The notes beneath the pieces are model-generated. The model saw only the letters and a list, made by a program, of their open reading frames with translations, was not told the origin of the DNA and did no database searches. Positions 8,117-17,700 of a DNA stretch of 64,000 bases are shown here, piece by piece (within the stretch, counting starts at the first letter, position 1; the number at the start of each line of letters is the position of its first letter). The stretch covers positions 1 through 64,000 of the forward strand of contig NZ_JBILQK010000007.1 in the NCBI RefSeq assembly GCF_044373315.1, in the 5' to 3' direction. A program made the position numbers and the translations under genes. Source of the DNA: JACDQM01 sp044373315. Lineage in GTDB: Bacteria > Pseudomonadota > Gammaproteobacteria > Burkholderiales > Burkholderiaceae_C.

Positions 8117-9871
8117 TCAGCCAGTTTCCGACAGCGCGAGATAGGGCCGGTCCCGCGCCAGCCAGATCTCGTTGTGAGCAGCGCCGGCCGGCATCATCGG
8201 AAAGCAGTTCTCCTGCGCCGCGACGGCCACATCCAGGAAGAAGGGGCCGGCACTGCTCAAGCACTCCTGGATCGCGGCATCCAGTTCGGCACGGTGCTCC
8301 ACACGTCGCGCCTGCCACCCGAAAGCTCTGGCCAAGGCGACAAAGTCCGGCAAGGCCTCGGTATAGCTGTGGCTCAGCCGGCCACCATGGATCAGCTCCT
8401 GCCATTGCCTGACCATGCCCATACGGCCGTTGTTGCAAAGCACCAGCTTGACGGCCGTCCGATGCTGCATGGCGGTGGACATCTCCTGGATATTCATCAG
8501 CACCGAAGCATCGCCGCTGACGCAGACCGTCAGCGCCTCGGGATGCGCGATCTGAGCGCCGATCGCAGCCGGCAGCCCATAGCCCATGGTGCCGGCACCG
8601 CCCGAACTCAGCCAGCGCCCCGGCCGCCGCTGTTTCAGATACTGGGCAGCCCACATCTGATGCTGGCCGACATCGGTGGACACAATGGCATCGCGGCCGG
8701 CCAGGGCCAGATCCAGGCGGCTCATCAGGGCCTGCGGCAGGATGCAGTCCGTTCGATCTTCAAAGTCCAGGCAACGCTCCTGGCGCCAGCCATCGATGCG
8801 CTGCCACCAGGCCGCAAGATCCTGACCGCCGCGCCAGCCCTGCAGCAGCCCTTGCAGGCTGGCGAGGCAATCGCCCAGTAGCCCGACTTGCGTCTTGCAC
8901 ACCTTGCCGATCGAACGCGGATCGACATCCAGATGCACGATCTGCGCCTGCGGGCTGAAGCCGTCCAGGCGTCCGGTCACGCGATCATCGAATCGCGCGC
9001 CCACGCAGACGATCAGGTCAGCCTCATGCATGGCAAGGTTCGCTTCCAGCGTACCGTGCATGCCCAGCATGCCCAGGCACTGCGGATCGTCAGATGGAAA
9101 GGCCCCGAGGCCCATCAGCGTCAAGGTGCATGGCGCGCCTGTGGCGCGCACCAATTCGGCGAAGGCACGGCAGGCCTCGGACCCGGAGCTGATCAAGCCG
9201 CCGCCGCCGTAGAGCACTGGGCGCCGGGCCGCATGCATCAGGTCGAGCGCAGCGCAGATCTGATCCGCCGGTGGCGGCGGGCCGCCCGCGACCGAAAGCA
9301 TTGGCGGCACCCAGGTACCCACCGGCGCCAGCTGCACATCTTTCGGGAAGTCGAGCAGCACCGGCCCCGGCCGCCCTCCGGCACATCGTCGCAGCGCTTC
9401 GGCCACACCGGCCGGGACAGCGTCGGCGTCCCTCAGCTGCATGTTCCACTTGGTCACCGGCCTGGAAATGCCTAGCGCATCGCACTCCTGAAAGGCATCC
9501 GTCCCGATGACGGCCGTGGCCACCTGGCCGCTGATGCACAGCACCGGGATCGAATCACACAGCGCATCAAGCAAGCCGGTGGTGGTGTTGCTCATGCCTG
9601 GGCCTGATGTCACGAAAACGACGCCAACCTTTCCGGTGCTGCGCGCATACCCCTGAGCGGCATGGACCGCCGCCTGCTCATGCCGAACCAGCACATGGCG
9701 CAGCCTTGGCTCGGCGTGCAGGGCGTCATACAGCGGCAGCACGGCTCCGCCGGGATAGCCGAACACCGTATCGACCCCGAGTGCCAGCAGAGTGGCAATC
9801 AGGGCCTGCGCACCGTTGCGCGGCGTCGCCTGGGCGGGCATTTCAGGTGTTTCAGAAGCAGCTTGTGACAT
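8117..9871 (-). CDS. acetolactate synthase large-subunit-like ThDP enzyme
   Basis: Thiamine-diphosphate enzyme of the acetohydroxyacid synthase family, which condenses two pyruvates or pyruvate with 2-oxobutyrate at the head of branched-chain amino-acid synthesis. The 584-residue protein shows FGYPGGAVLPLYDAL, the ThDP-activating glutamate in RHEQAA, VTSGPGMSN, and the metal/ThDP motif GDASVLMNIQE with LCNNGRMGMV. No ilvN small subunit and no ilvC lie nearby, so this is probably not the main anabolic locus. It faces an Lrp-type regulator across a palindrome. The ATG at 9871 was chosen. A GTG 24 bases upstream is in frame. Confidence 0.88.
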   Translation of the reverse strand: MSQAASETPEMPAQATPRNGAQALIATLLALGVDTVFGYPGGAVLPLYDALHAEPRLRHVLVRHEQAAVHAAQGYARSTGKVGVVFVTSGPGMSNTTTGLLDALCDSIPVLCISGQVATAVIGTDAFQECDALGISRPVTKWNMQLRDADAVPAGVAEALRRCAGGRPGPVLLDFPKDVQLAPVGTWVPPMLSVAGGPPPPADQICAALDLMHAARRPVLYGGGGLISSGSEACRAFAELVRATGAPCTLTLMGLGAFPSDDPQCLGMLGMHGTLEANLAMHEADLIVCVGARFDDRVTGRLDGFSPQAQIVHLDVDPRSIGKVCKTQVGLLGDCLASLQGLLQGWRGGQDLAAWWQRIDGWRQERCLDFEDRTDCILPQALMSRLDLALAGRDAIVSTDVGQHQMWAAQYLKQRRPGRWLSSGGAGTMGYGLPAAIGAQIAHPEALTVCVSGDASVLMNIQEMSTAMQHRTAVKLVLCNNGRMGMVRQWQELIHGGRLSHSYTEALPDFVALARAFGWQARRVEHRAELDAAIQECLSSAGPFFLDVAVAAQENCFPMMPAGAAHNEIWLARDRPYLALSETG

Positions 9872-9934
9872 GAGCGTCACTGTGCCCAAGAGCACTCAGC
9901 AAAGGCTTTCGCACTTGCTGCATATTTTTCAATC

Positions 9935-9953
9935 GGCAGAAAAGTTTTCCGCC
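9935..9953. promoter_or_regulatory. 19-bp near-perfect palindrome, likely Lrp-type operator
   Basis: The bases read GGCAGAAAAGTTTTCCGCC. The two 9-base arms around a central G differ at a single position. The AT-rich centre with G/C flanks resembles Lrp/AsnC sites. It sits between the divergent ThDP-enzyme and lrp-type genes, 18 bases before the lrp-type start, at about the place of its -35. A TAGAAT -10-like box follows at 9958-9963. Confidence 0.55.
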
Positions 9954-9971
9954 AAACTAGAATCTGTCGGA

Positions 9972-10433
9972 ATGAAGCTCGATAAATTCGATATCGCCAT
10001 CTTGGAAGTGCTGCAGCGCGATGCCCGCACCAGCCTCCAGGAGATCAGCCAGCAGGTGGGTTTGACCAGTTCCCCTTGCTGGACGCGCATCAAGCGCATG
10101 GAAGAGGCTGGCGTGATCGAGGGCTACTCGGTTCGGGTCAACGCCGCCAAGCTGGGTCTGGCCGACACCGTCATCGTCCATGTCACGCTGGACAACCATT
10201 CAGACGAGGCCCTGTTCGAGTTCGGCCGAGCGCTGGAGCAGATCCCGGAAGTGATCGAAGCCTTCCTGGTCTCAGGAGACTACGACTACTACGTGCGCAT
10301 TGCCGTCGCGGATACGCGAGACTACGAGCGCCTGCTGCGTGAGCGGCTCTACAAGATCCCGGGGATCCGCCATAGCAAGAGCAGCTTCGTGCTGCGCCAG
10401 CTCAAGCAGAGCCAGTTGCCGCTCAGGCGCTGA
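9972..10433 (+). CDS. Lrp/AsnC-family transcriptional regulator
   Basis: Feast/famine-type regulator of 153 residues. An N-terminal winged helix-turn-helix (LDKFDIAILEVLQRDAR through SPCWTRIKRMEEAGVIEGY) is followed by the effector-binding RAM domain (about 70-145, with VSGDYDYYVRI). The start at 9972 gives the canonical Lrp N terminus MKLDKFD. Earlier in-frame starts add unrelated residues. The gene is divergent from the acetolactate-synthase-like gene and the shared palindrome suggests it controls both. The closeness of the -10-like box to the ATG (8 bases) suggests a nearly leaderless mRNA. Confidence 0.93.
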   Translation: MKLDKFDIAILEVLQRDARTSLQEISQQVGLTSSPCWTRIKRMEEAGVIEGYSVRVNAAKLGLADTVIVHVTLDNHSDEALFEFGRALEQIPEVIEAFLVSGDYDYYVRIAVADTRDYERLLRERLYKIPGIRHSKSSFVLRQLKQSQLPLRR

Positions 10434-10459
10434 AGGCGGCTGGAGACCGTGCGGACGCT

Positions 10460-11311
10460 TCAGTCGAACTCGCGCCAGCGCAGCCATTTGGTGGCCACCC
10501 ACTTCTCGCCCTCCAGCACCGGCGAGCCGCCATGCAGGCTCAGGCTGCTGGGATGCGGCTGGGCATAGCTGAAGAACACCGCATTGCCCTTGATCGGCGC
10601 CACTTCCAGGCCCACATCCGGAAACACGGTGCCGCCGCCACGTGTAGGGGAGTTCAAATACATCACTAGGGTTGCCACACGTTGGCCGCCGCGCTGGATG
10701 ATGGCCTCGGTGCTGGCCAGCGCGGGATCGAAGTAGTCATAGTGCGGTAGATACTCGGCGCCGGGGGCATAACGCAGAACCTGAAGGCCTTCGCCATTCT
10801 CGACCGGCCAGTTGAGCAGGTGGGCTATGCGCGCTTCGATGCGGGCACAGATGTCGTTCTCGGAGCGCCCGAAGAACATGCCCTGGCTGGTGCGTGCGGC
10901 ATTCACCTCGCTGCCGTCGCTGCGCTCGGCCACCGTCTCGGACCGCGAAAGCCGCGGCGCAGCAGCCGCGCGCAACTCCTCGCACTCCTCGTCAGACAGC
11001 AGGCCGCCAAAGACCACCAGACGAGGCTTGCGCGCGGTGAGCAGGATCTTGACCTCACGGTCACCCGCCCAAATGCGCGAAGGCTGGCCGCTCAAGGCAG
11101 GTTCAGGCAGGGTTTGCTCCGGAATTCCCCGGCTCCCTGGCACCTGCTCCTGCACGACACCAGCCAGCACCTGCTCCAGCGCGCGCTGCGCCACCGTCTC
11201 ATCCCAGCCGCTGGCCCGCATCGAGGCCATTACCTTTTCCGGAGCAACGCCAGCCCGGTTCTGCTCAACGATCCAGTGCCGAAGTTCCGGCGTGATCACT
11301 TGGGTATTCAT
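10460..11311 (-). CDS. 2-oxoglutarate/Fe(II) oxygenase, prolyl-4-hydroxylase-like
   Basis: Probable protein or peptide hydroxylase using 2-oxoglutarate and Fe(II). In 283 residues there is an N-terminal helical region of about 80 residues, then the P4H catalytic domain. It has the iron ligands in LPHYDYFDP (HxD), the third histidine in SLSLHGGSPV, and the 2-oxoglutarate-binding lysine in EGEKWVATKWLRW. The target protein is not evident from the context. The start at 11311 (MNTQVITPELRHW) follows yaaA by 16 bases on the same strand, so the two probably form an operon. Confidence 0.88.
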   Translation of the reverse strand: MNTQVITPELRHWIVEQNRAGVAPEKVMASMRASGWDETVAQRALEQVLAGVVQEQVPGSRGIPEQTLPEPALSGQPSRIWAGDREVKILLTARKPRLVVFGGLLSDEECEELRAAAAPRLSRSETVAERSDGSEVNAARTSQGMFFGRSENDICARIEARIAHLLNWPVENGEGLQVLRYAPGAEYLPHYDYFDPALASTEAIIQRGGQRVATLVMYLNSPTRGGGTVFPDVGLEVAPIKGNAVFFSYAQPHPSSLSLHGGSPVLEGEKWVATKWLRWREFD

Positions 11312-11327
11312 GCCGGATATTCTGCCT

Positions 11328-12110
11328 TCAGACCAGCTTGCGCCGGAACAGCAGGCGCTCGGGCGTGGACAACTCGGGCTGGTAGCGGTAGCCCTCCAGG
11401 TCAAAGCGCTGCAGACCGGCCGGCGTGTCGATCTGGTGTTCGATGCAGAAACGTGCCATCAGACCGCGGGCGCGCTTGGCGAAGAAGCTGATGATCTTGT
11501 ACTGCCCGTTCTTCCAGTCCTCGAACTGGCACTCGATCACGCGCGGCTGCAAGGCCTTGCGGTCGGCAGCCTTGAAGTATTCCTGCGAGGCGAGGTTGAC
11601 AATCACCGGCACCTGGCTGGAGGCAGCGCGCGCATTCAGGTGCTCGGCCAGTGCGTCACCCCAATAGGCGTAGAGCGTGGCACCTCGCACTGTGGCCAGG
11701 CGGGTGCCCATCTCCAGGCGGTAGGGCTGCATCCGGTCCAGCGGACGCAGCACGCCATACAGGCCGGACAGGATAAGCAGATGCTGTTGCGCCCACTTCA
11801 GCTGCGCCAGGCTCAGCGAACCCGCATCCAGGCCTTCGTAGACATCGCCATTGAAGGCCAGTACCGCCGGCTTGCTGTTGGCCTCGGTGAACTGCGGCTC
11901 CCAGGCCTGGTAGCGGCCCACGTTGAGGGCTGACAGCGCCTCGGACAGGTCCATCAACGTGGCGATCTCGGCCGGTGTCTTGCGCCGGAGCACCTCGATC
12001 AGTTCGGCCGATTGCGTCAGGAACTGTGGCTCGGTAGCGTGCTGGAGCACAGCGGGCGGTACGGCGGTTTCGTAGTCCAGGGACTTGGCAGGCGAAAGGA
12101 GATAAAGCAT
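11328..12110 (-). CDS. yaaA: peroxide stress protein YaaA
   Basis: DUF328/UPF0246 family. In E. coli it limits free iron and DNA damage during hydrogen peroxide stress, and the fold binds DNA. The 260 residues match over the whole family: MLYLLSPAKSLDYET at the start, PAVLAFNGDVYEGLDA, LSGLYGVLRPLD.M.PYRLEMGT, and IISFFAKRARGLMARF near the end. The start is at 12110. No clear ribosome site is present, only a CAAAAT box 8 bases upstream. It is followed by the prolyl-hydroxylase-like gene. Confidence 0.95.
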   Translation of the reverse strand: MLYLLSPAKSLDYETAVPPAVLQHATEPQFLTQSAELIEVLRRKTPAEIATLMDLSEALSALNVGRYQAWEPQFTEANSKPAVLAFNGDVYEGLDAGSLSLAQLKWAQQHLLILSGLYGVLRPLDRMQPYRLEMGTRLATVRGATLYAYWGDALAEHLNARAASSQVPVIVNLASQEYFKAADRKALQPRVIECQFEDWKNGQYKIISFFAKRARGLMARFCIEHQIDTPAGLQRFDLEGYRYQPELSTPERLLFRRKLV

Positions 12111-12154
12111 GAGGTCAGATTTTGCCCGCCCGCCCCACGGCATGTAGCAAGGCC

Positions 12155-12198
12155 CGAAAAAAACCAGGGCCGGCAACCGCTTCACGGTGCCGGCCCTG
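12155..12198 (-). terminator. tolC intrinsic terminator
   Basis: A perfect 11-bp GC-rich stem (12165-12175 with 12188-12198) is followed on the minus strand by a run of T (12163-12157). It lies 27 bases beyond the tolC stop, so it closes the efflux gene run. Confidence 0.88.
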
Positions 12199-12224
12199 AC
12201 GCACTGAGTGCGCGCCGAACAGCC

Positions 12225-13580
12225 TTACTTGACCAGCAGCTGGTTGACCGCTGCTACATCCTCGGGCTTGAGCTGGCCGCTGGCCTGGCGCAGCTTGAGG
12301 CTGGTCAGCACCACGTCATAGCGGGCCTTGGCCAGATCGCTCTGGGTCGAGAAGAGCTGGGTCTGAGCATTCAGCACATCCAGGTTGACGCGCACGCCCA
12401 CCTTGTAGCCCAGCTGTGTGGCCTCAAGAGCCAGCCGGCTTGAGGACTCGGCCGCTTCCAGCGCCTTGACCTGAGCCAACCCGGACTGCACGCCAAAGAA
12501 GGCACGCTTGGTGTTCTCGGTCACGGCCCGGCGAGCGAACTCGAGATCATTGCGCGAGCGCTCCTCCAGAGCCACCGTTTCCTTAATGCGGTTGCCCGTG
12601 GCACCGCCGGTATACAGCGGCATGTTGAGGGCCACGCCAACGCTGGCCACGCCGGTGGTGCCAGGCATCGTGGCGCCGTTGCCGCGGGCATTGGTGCTGG
12701 CCAGCGTGCCGGTCAGGTCCACCGTCGGCGCTTCCGCCGCGCGGGCCTTGCCGGTCTCCAGCCGGGCCACTTCAAGCCCCAGCTTGGCCTTGCGCACCAG
12801 CGGGTGTTGCTCGTCAGCCAGACTGACCCAGGGGTCGACCGTCATCGGTGTCATGGCCGGCAAAGCCACAGGCTGGGCCAGCGGCTTAGGCGCCACGCCC
12901 AGACGGCCCACGATCTGGTCCAGCGACACGCGCTTGACGCGCAGGTCATTGTCGGCCGCGATCTCGCGCGCCGTGGCGCGGTCGAAGCTGGCCTGCGCCT
13001 CACGCGTATCGGTGATCGTGGCAGTGCCCACCTCGAAATTGCGCTTGGCTGAAGCCAGCTGTTCTGCAATGGCGGTCTTGTTGGCCTTGGTCGTGCCCAG
13101 CACGTCCTGTGCGGCCAGCACATCGAAATAGGCCTGGGCCACGCGCACGATCAGGTCCTGCTCCGCAGCTTCCAGATCGGCCTGCGCGATGCCCAGGCTG
13201 CGCTGCGCCTGGTCGATACTGAAGCGGTTGGCCCGGTTGTACAGGGCGTACTTGGCGGTCAGGCCGGCCTGCACGGTGGTGGAGTCCACCCGGTTCGGCG
13301 GGCGCGGCAGATCGGTTTCAGTCCGTGTCCCGGTCACACCGACGCCCACGCTCGGACGATTCAGCGCATCAGCCTGGGCTGCACGGTATTGGCTCGAATC
13401 GGCCTGCGAACGCGCTGCCAGGTAGGTCGCGTCATAGGCACGGGCAGCTTCATAGAGTTCCAGCAGGCTTTGCGCGCGCACCGCTGAGGCAGCGCCCAGG
13501 GTCAGCGCCAGCGCCAGGGAAAGACGGCTCATGCGCCACAGCGCATCCGGGCGCTTGGGCATCTTGTTGTCAGCAGGCAT
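12225..13580 (-). CDS. tolC: TolC-family outer-membrane efflux channel
   Basis: Trimeric outer-membrane exit duct for tripartite pumps and type I secretion. The 451-residue protein has a signal peptide ending at about SAVRAQS (residue 37), followed by the two OEP repeats rich in coiled-coil helices (DLYELYEAARAYD-like start, LIVRVAQAYFDVLAAQD, TELGYKVGVRVNLDVLNAQ-like second repeat). The start at 13580 has a GAGGA ribosome site. It is the last gene of a same-strand run that begins with a TetR regulator, membrane fusion protein and RND pump, so it can supply their outer-membrane partner. Confidence 0.93.
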   Translation of the reverse strand: MPADNKMPKRPDALWRMSRLSLALALTLGAASAVRAQSLLELYEAARAYDATYLAARSQADSSQYRAAQADALNRPSVGVGVTGTRTETDLPRPPNRVDSTTVQAGLTAKYALYNRANRFSIDQAQRSLGIAQADLEAAEQDLIVRVAQAYFDVLAAQDVLGTTKANKTAIAEQLASAKRNFEVGTATITDTREAQASFDRATAREIAADNDLRVKRVSLDQIVGRLGVAPKPLAQPVALPAMTPMTVDPWVSLADEQHPLVRKAKLGLEVARLETGKARAAEAPTVDLTGTLASTNARGNGATMPGTTGVASVGVALNMPLYTGGATGNRIKETVALEERSRNDLEFARRAVTENTKRAFFGVQSGLAQVKALEAAESSSRLALEATQLGYKVGVRVNLDVLNAQTQLFSTQSDLAKARYDVVLTSLKLRQASGQLKPEDVAAVNQLLVK

Positions 13581-13625
13581 GAGGAATCCTCGCAGCAGGG
13601 GTAGTTGTGTTGTGGGTCTGGGTAT

Positions 13626-13967
13626 TCAGTATCGAGGCAGAGCCGGGTCAATCTCGCACGACCAAGCGTCAATGCCGCCGGCGAGGTTATAGACCGATTC
13701 GAAGCCCTGGCGCTCGAGAAATGCGACGACCTGCAGACTTCGCACGCCGTGATGGCAATAGCAGACGACAGGCTGCAGCGGATCGAGCTCATCCAGACGC
13801 TGGACCAGCTCGCCCATCGGGATCAGGCGCTCGCTCACACCCTCAATGCGGATGCGGGCCAGCTCGGCTTCCCAAGGCTGGCGCACATCGAGCAGCAGCG
13901 GAGGCGGCAAGCCCGCCTCACCGGTGCAGCGGCTCAGAACCTCGGCGCAACTCAGCTGGGTCGGCAT
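13626..13967 (-). CDS. single-domain rhodanese-like protein
   Basis: Sulfurtransferase domain of 113 residues with LLLDVRQPWEAELARI and the active-site loop CYCHHGVRS, in which the second cysteine is the persulfide carrier. It continues with LAGGIDAWS, the usual family end. The ATG at 13967 gives the full domain. A TTG at 13991 would overlap the methyltransferase gene by 11 bases. It sits between the methyltransferase and tolC on the same strand. Its partner is not evident. Confidence 0.88.
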   Translation of the reverse strand: MPTQLSCAEVLSRCTGEAGLPPPLLLDVRQPWEAELARIRIEGVSERLIPMGELVQRLDELDPLQPVVCYCHHGVRSLQVVAFLERQGFESVYNLAGGIDAWSCEIDPALPRY

Positions 13968-13980
13968 CGACGCTGTTATC

Positions 13981-14634
13981 TCAGAAGACAAAGCCCGAGC
14001 GCTGCTCGAAGCCCTGCAGGCGCGCCGCCACGGTATCGAACAGCACCGTCGAGCGGAACTCGCGCTCGGCGCTGCGGGTGTACAGCATCGCGCGCATCAC
14101 CGGCTCTTCGCCGACGATGGCCGCCAGGCGACCGCCGACCTTGAGCTGATCCAGCAGCGTCTGAGGCACCTCGGCCACCGATCCAGACAACAGGATGACG
14201 TCAAATGGCGCTTCGCCCGCCAGGCCGTGCGCGCCATCGGCTTCACGCACCGTCACATTGGTGGCCCCGGCGCGCTTCAGGTTGTCGCTGGCAAAACGCG
14301 CCAGCTCGGCATTGCTCTCCAGCGTGATCACGCGCTGGGCACGGTGGCCCAGCAAGGCCGCCATATAGCCGGAGCCGGCGCCGATCTCGAGCACCTTCTC
14401 ATGGCGTTGCACCTTCAACTCCTGCAACAGGCGCGCCTCGACGCGCGGCGCCAGCATCTGCTGGCCACCCGGCAGCGGCAGCTCGCAATCGGTGAAGGCC
14501 ATGGCGCGGTAGGCCGCCGGCACGAAGTCCTCGCGCTTCACCACGGCCAACAGGGCCAGCACATCCGTATCAAGCACATCCCAGGGGCGGATCTGCTGCT
14601 CGATCATGTTGAAGCGGGCTTGTTCGACGTTCAT
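13981..14634 (-). CDS. protein-L-isoaspartate O-methyltransferase-like protein
   Basis: SAM-dependent methyltransferase of the PCMT family, 217 residues. Visible are the N-terminal MIEQQIRPW, LPGGQQMLAPRVEA and the SAM-binding motif VLEIGAGSGYMAALL. Classic Pcm repairs isoaspartate in ageing proteins. This shorter betaproteobacterial branch, which starts MNVEQARFNM, may have a different substrate. The start has a GAGGA ribosome site. It follows the RND pump gene by 66 bases and precedes the rhodanese and tolC genes, so co-transcription with the efflux system is likely. Confidence 0.88.
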   Translation of the reverse strand: MNVEQARFNMIEQQIRPWDVLDTDVLALLAVVKREDFVPAAYRAMAFTDCELPLPGGQQMLAPRVEARLLQELKVQRHEKVLEIGAGSGYMAALLGHRAQRVITLESNAELARFASDNLKRAGATNVTVREADGAHGLAGEAPFDVILLSGSVAEVPQTLLDQLKVGGRLAAIVGEEPVMRAMLYTRSAEREFRSTVLFDTVAARLQGFEQRSGFVF

Positions 14635-14700
14635 CTCGATTCTTCCTCGGGTACGGGCGGCACGCTGTCCAGTTGCGGGCAGCCGAAAACTGGGGGGATT

Positions 14701-17700
14701 CTATTTCGCGCCAGGGCCTGCGGGCGCCTCGGCGGGCACGGCCGGCGCGAACTTGCGTTTCAGCCAGGCCGACAGGTCGTCAAGATAGCAATAGATCACC
14801 GGCACCACCACCAGAGTCAGCACGGAAGAGGTGATCACACCGCCGATCACCGCCTGCCCCATCGGCGCGCGCTGCTCAGAGCCTTCAGAGACGGCAAAGG
14901 CCAGCGGCACCATGCCGAAGATCATCGCCAGCGTCGTCATCAGGATGGGCCGCAGCCGCACGGCCGCCGCACGCAGCAGCGCGGCCTCCCGGCCCATCGG
15001 TTCGTTGTCAACGCCATGCCCATGCTCGCCTTCGCGAGCCCGGATCGCGAAGTCGATCAGCAGGATGGCGTTCTTGGTCACCAGGCCCATCAGCATCACG
15101 ATGCCGATGATGGAGAACATGTTCAGCGTCGAGCGGAACGCCAGCAGCGCGCCCACCACACCGATCAAAGTCAGCGGCAGCGAACTCATCAGCGCCAGCG
15201 GCTGCAGAAAGCTCTTGAACTGGCTGGCCAGGATCATGTAGATGAAGACGATGGCCAAGGCCAGCGCGCCCACCGCATACTGGAAGGACTCAGTCATGTT
15301 CTTGGTCGAGCCGCCGAAGCTGTAGCGGTAGCCCGGCGGGAACGGCGTCTCGTCCAGCACATTCTTGATGTCGGCCGAAACCTCACCGGCGCTGCGGCCC
15401 AGCGCATTGCCGTCGATCTGAACTTCGCGGTTCAAGTCGCGGCGGTTGATCTGGTTGGCGCCGGTCGCCGCATGCACATCGGCCACCTGCGACAGCCGCA
15501 CTACGCGCGGTGAGCCGTCGGCCGCAGCCGCCACATTGATCGGCAGATTCTGCAGATCGGCCAGGCTGTCGCGGGCCTGCGGCGCCAGACGCAGCAGCAC
15601 GTCGTAGTTCTCGCCGTCCGGCGCGCGCCAGTTGCCCACCGTCGTGCCGGCCAGCAGCGTGCGCAGTGTGCCTGCCAGCGCATTGACGTTGAGCCCGGCG
15701 TCGGCCGCCGCCTCGCGCTTGACCTCGATGGCCACGGTTGGCTTGTCGGGCTTCAGCGTACTGTCCAGGTCGACCAGGCCAGGAATCTTCTCCAGCTTGG
15801 CCATCACCGTCTTGGACAGACGCTCCAGCTCCTTCAGGTCGGCGCCCTGGATGGAGAACTGCAGGCTCTTGGAGCCGCCCAGATCGGTCTGGCCGATATT
15901 GGTGATGGTGACGCCCGGGATCGTGGCCAGTTGCTCGCGCAGCGGCAGCACCAGATCGTTGACGCTGCGCTGCCGGTCCTTGCGGTCCGTCAGCCGCACA
16001 TAGATTGAGCCATAGATCTTGCCGGCCGCGAAACCGCTGTTGATAGTGGTCACGGTGTAGCGCACCTCGGGCAGTGCGCGCAGCACCGCGTCGATCTGGC
16101 GCGCCCGCGCCTCGGTCACTTCCAGCGATGAGCCGACCGGAGTGTAGAAGTTGATCTGGGTCTCGGACAGATCGGCCTTGGGCACGAACTCCTTGCCCAG
16201 CGAGCCGGCCAGGCCGCAGCTGGCCACCAGCGTGGCCAGTGCGATCGCCAGCGTGGCCCCTTTGTGAACCAGCGACCAGGCCAGCACGCGCTGATACAGC
16301 GCCGACAGCCATTCGCTAAACCGGTCGAAGGACAGCGTCACGCGGCCCAGCGTCTTGTCGTACAGCGTCACTGGCGGACCGCGATGGGCCCCATGCGCCT
16401 GCGGGTCATGCCAGATGCTGGACAGCATCGGGTCCAACGTAAAGGAGACAAACATCGAGATCAGCACCGCGGCGACGATGGTGATGCCGAACTCGTGGAA
16501 AAACTTGCCGACGATGCCGCCCATGAAGCCGATCGGCAGGAACACCGCGACGATGGAGAAGGTGGTGGCCAACACCGCCAGCCCGATCTCCTCGGTGCCG
16601 TCCAGCGCTGCCTGGCGCGGGCTGGCGCCCATCTGGACATGGCGCACGATGTTCTCGCGCACCACGATGGCATCGTCGATTAAGAGGCCCACGCACAGGC
16701 TCAGCGCCATCAGCGTGATCATGTTGATCGTGAAGCCGAACACATACATGAACAGGAAGGTGCCGATCAGCGCGATCGGCAGCGTCAGTCCGGTGATCAC
16801 GGTCGAGCGCCAACTGTTCAGGAACAGAAACACGATCAGGACCGTCAGCAGCGCGCCCTCGATCAGCGTCTGCTTGACGTTGGCCACCGAGACGCGGATG
16901 GCGCGCGAGTTGTCGCGGTTGACCTCTGTCTTCACGCCCTTGGGCAGCAGCACCTGCGCTTCCTTGAGGGCCGCCTGCAGGCCGTCGACCACGGCGATGG
17001 TGTTCTCGCCTTGGCTCTTCTGCACCGACAGCAACACCGTGCGTTGCCCGTTGTAGAGCGCCAGGCTTTCGACTTCCTGCGGCCCGTCCACCACATCCGC
17101 CACCTGCCACAGCTTGATCGATGCGCCGGCCTTGCGGGCCACCACGATGCCGCGGAAATCCTCCGGCCGCTTCAGGCGCGCATTGATCTGCACCACGCGC
17201 TCCTGCTGCGCCGAGTGCAGCGTGCCCAGCGGCAGCTCCTGGTTCTCGCTCTTCACGGCGGCCAGCACCTGGTCGACTGTGATACCCAAAGCCTCCATCG
17301 CGGCCGGGCGCAGCTGGATCTGGATCTGGCGCTGCAACCCGCCCACCACACTGACCGAGCCGACACCGCGCACGTTCTCCAGCCGCTTCTGCAGCACCTG
17401 GGTCGACCAGCGCGTCAGCTCCTGGGTGTCGATCTGCGCACCGGCATCGGCCAGCACGGCAACATTGAAGATCGGCTGGCTGGCGGGATCGAAGCGCGAG
17501 ATGCGCGGCTCCTTCACCTCGTCGCGCAGCGTGGGGCGCATCAGCGCCACCTTCTCGCGCACATCCTCGGCGGCCTTACGGCCATCGATGTCAAGATTGA
17601 ACTCGACGATCACCACCGAGCTGCCCTCGTAGGAGCGCGAATACAGCGAGCTGATGCCAGCCACCGTGTTGACGGCCTGCTCGACCTTCTTCGTGACCTC

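Noticed and set aside
8117..9871. Calling this gene ilvB of an ilvBNC operon
   Set aside because: No ilvN or ilvC is present on either side.
13846..15513. Long plus-strand open frame antisense to rhodanese, pcm and RND genes
   Set aside because: It spans several real minus-strand genes, is rich in His/Arg/Gln, and shows no domain.
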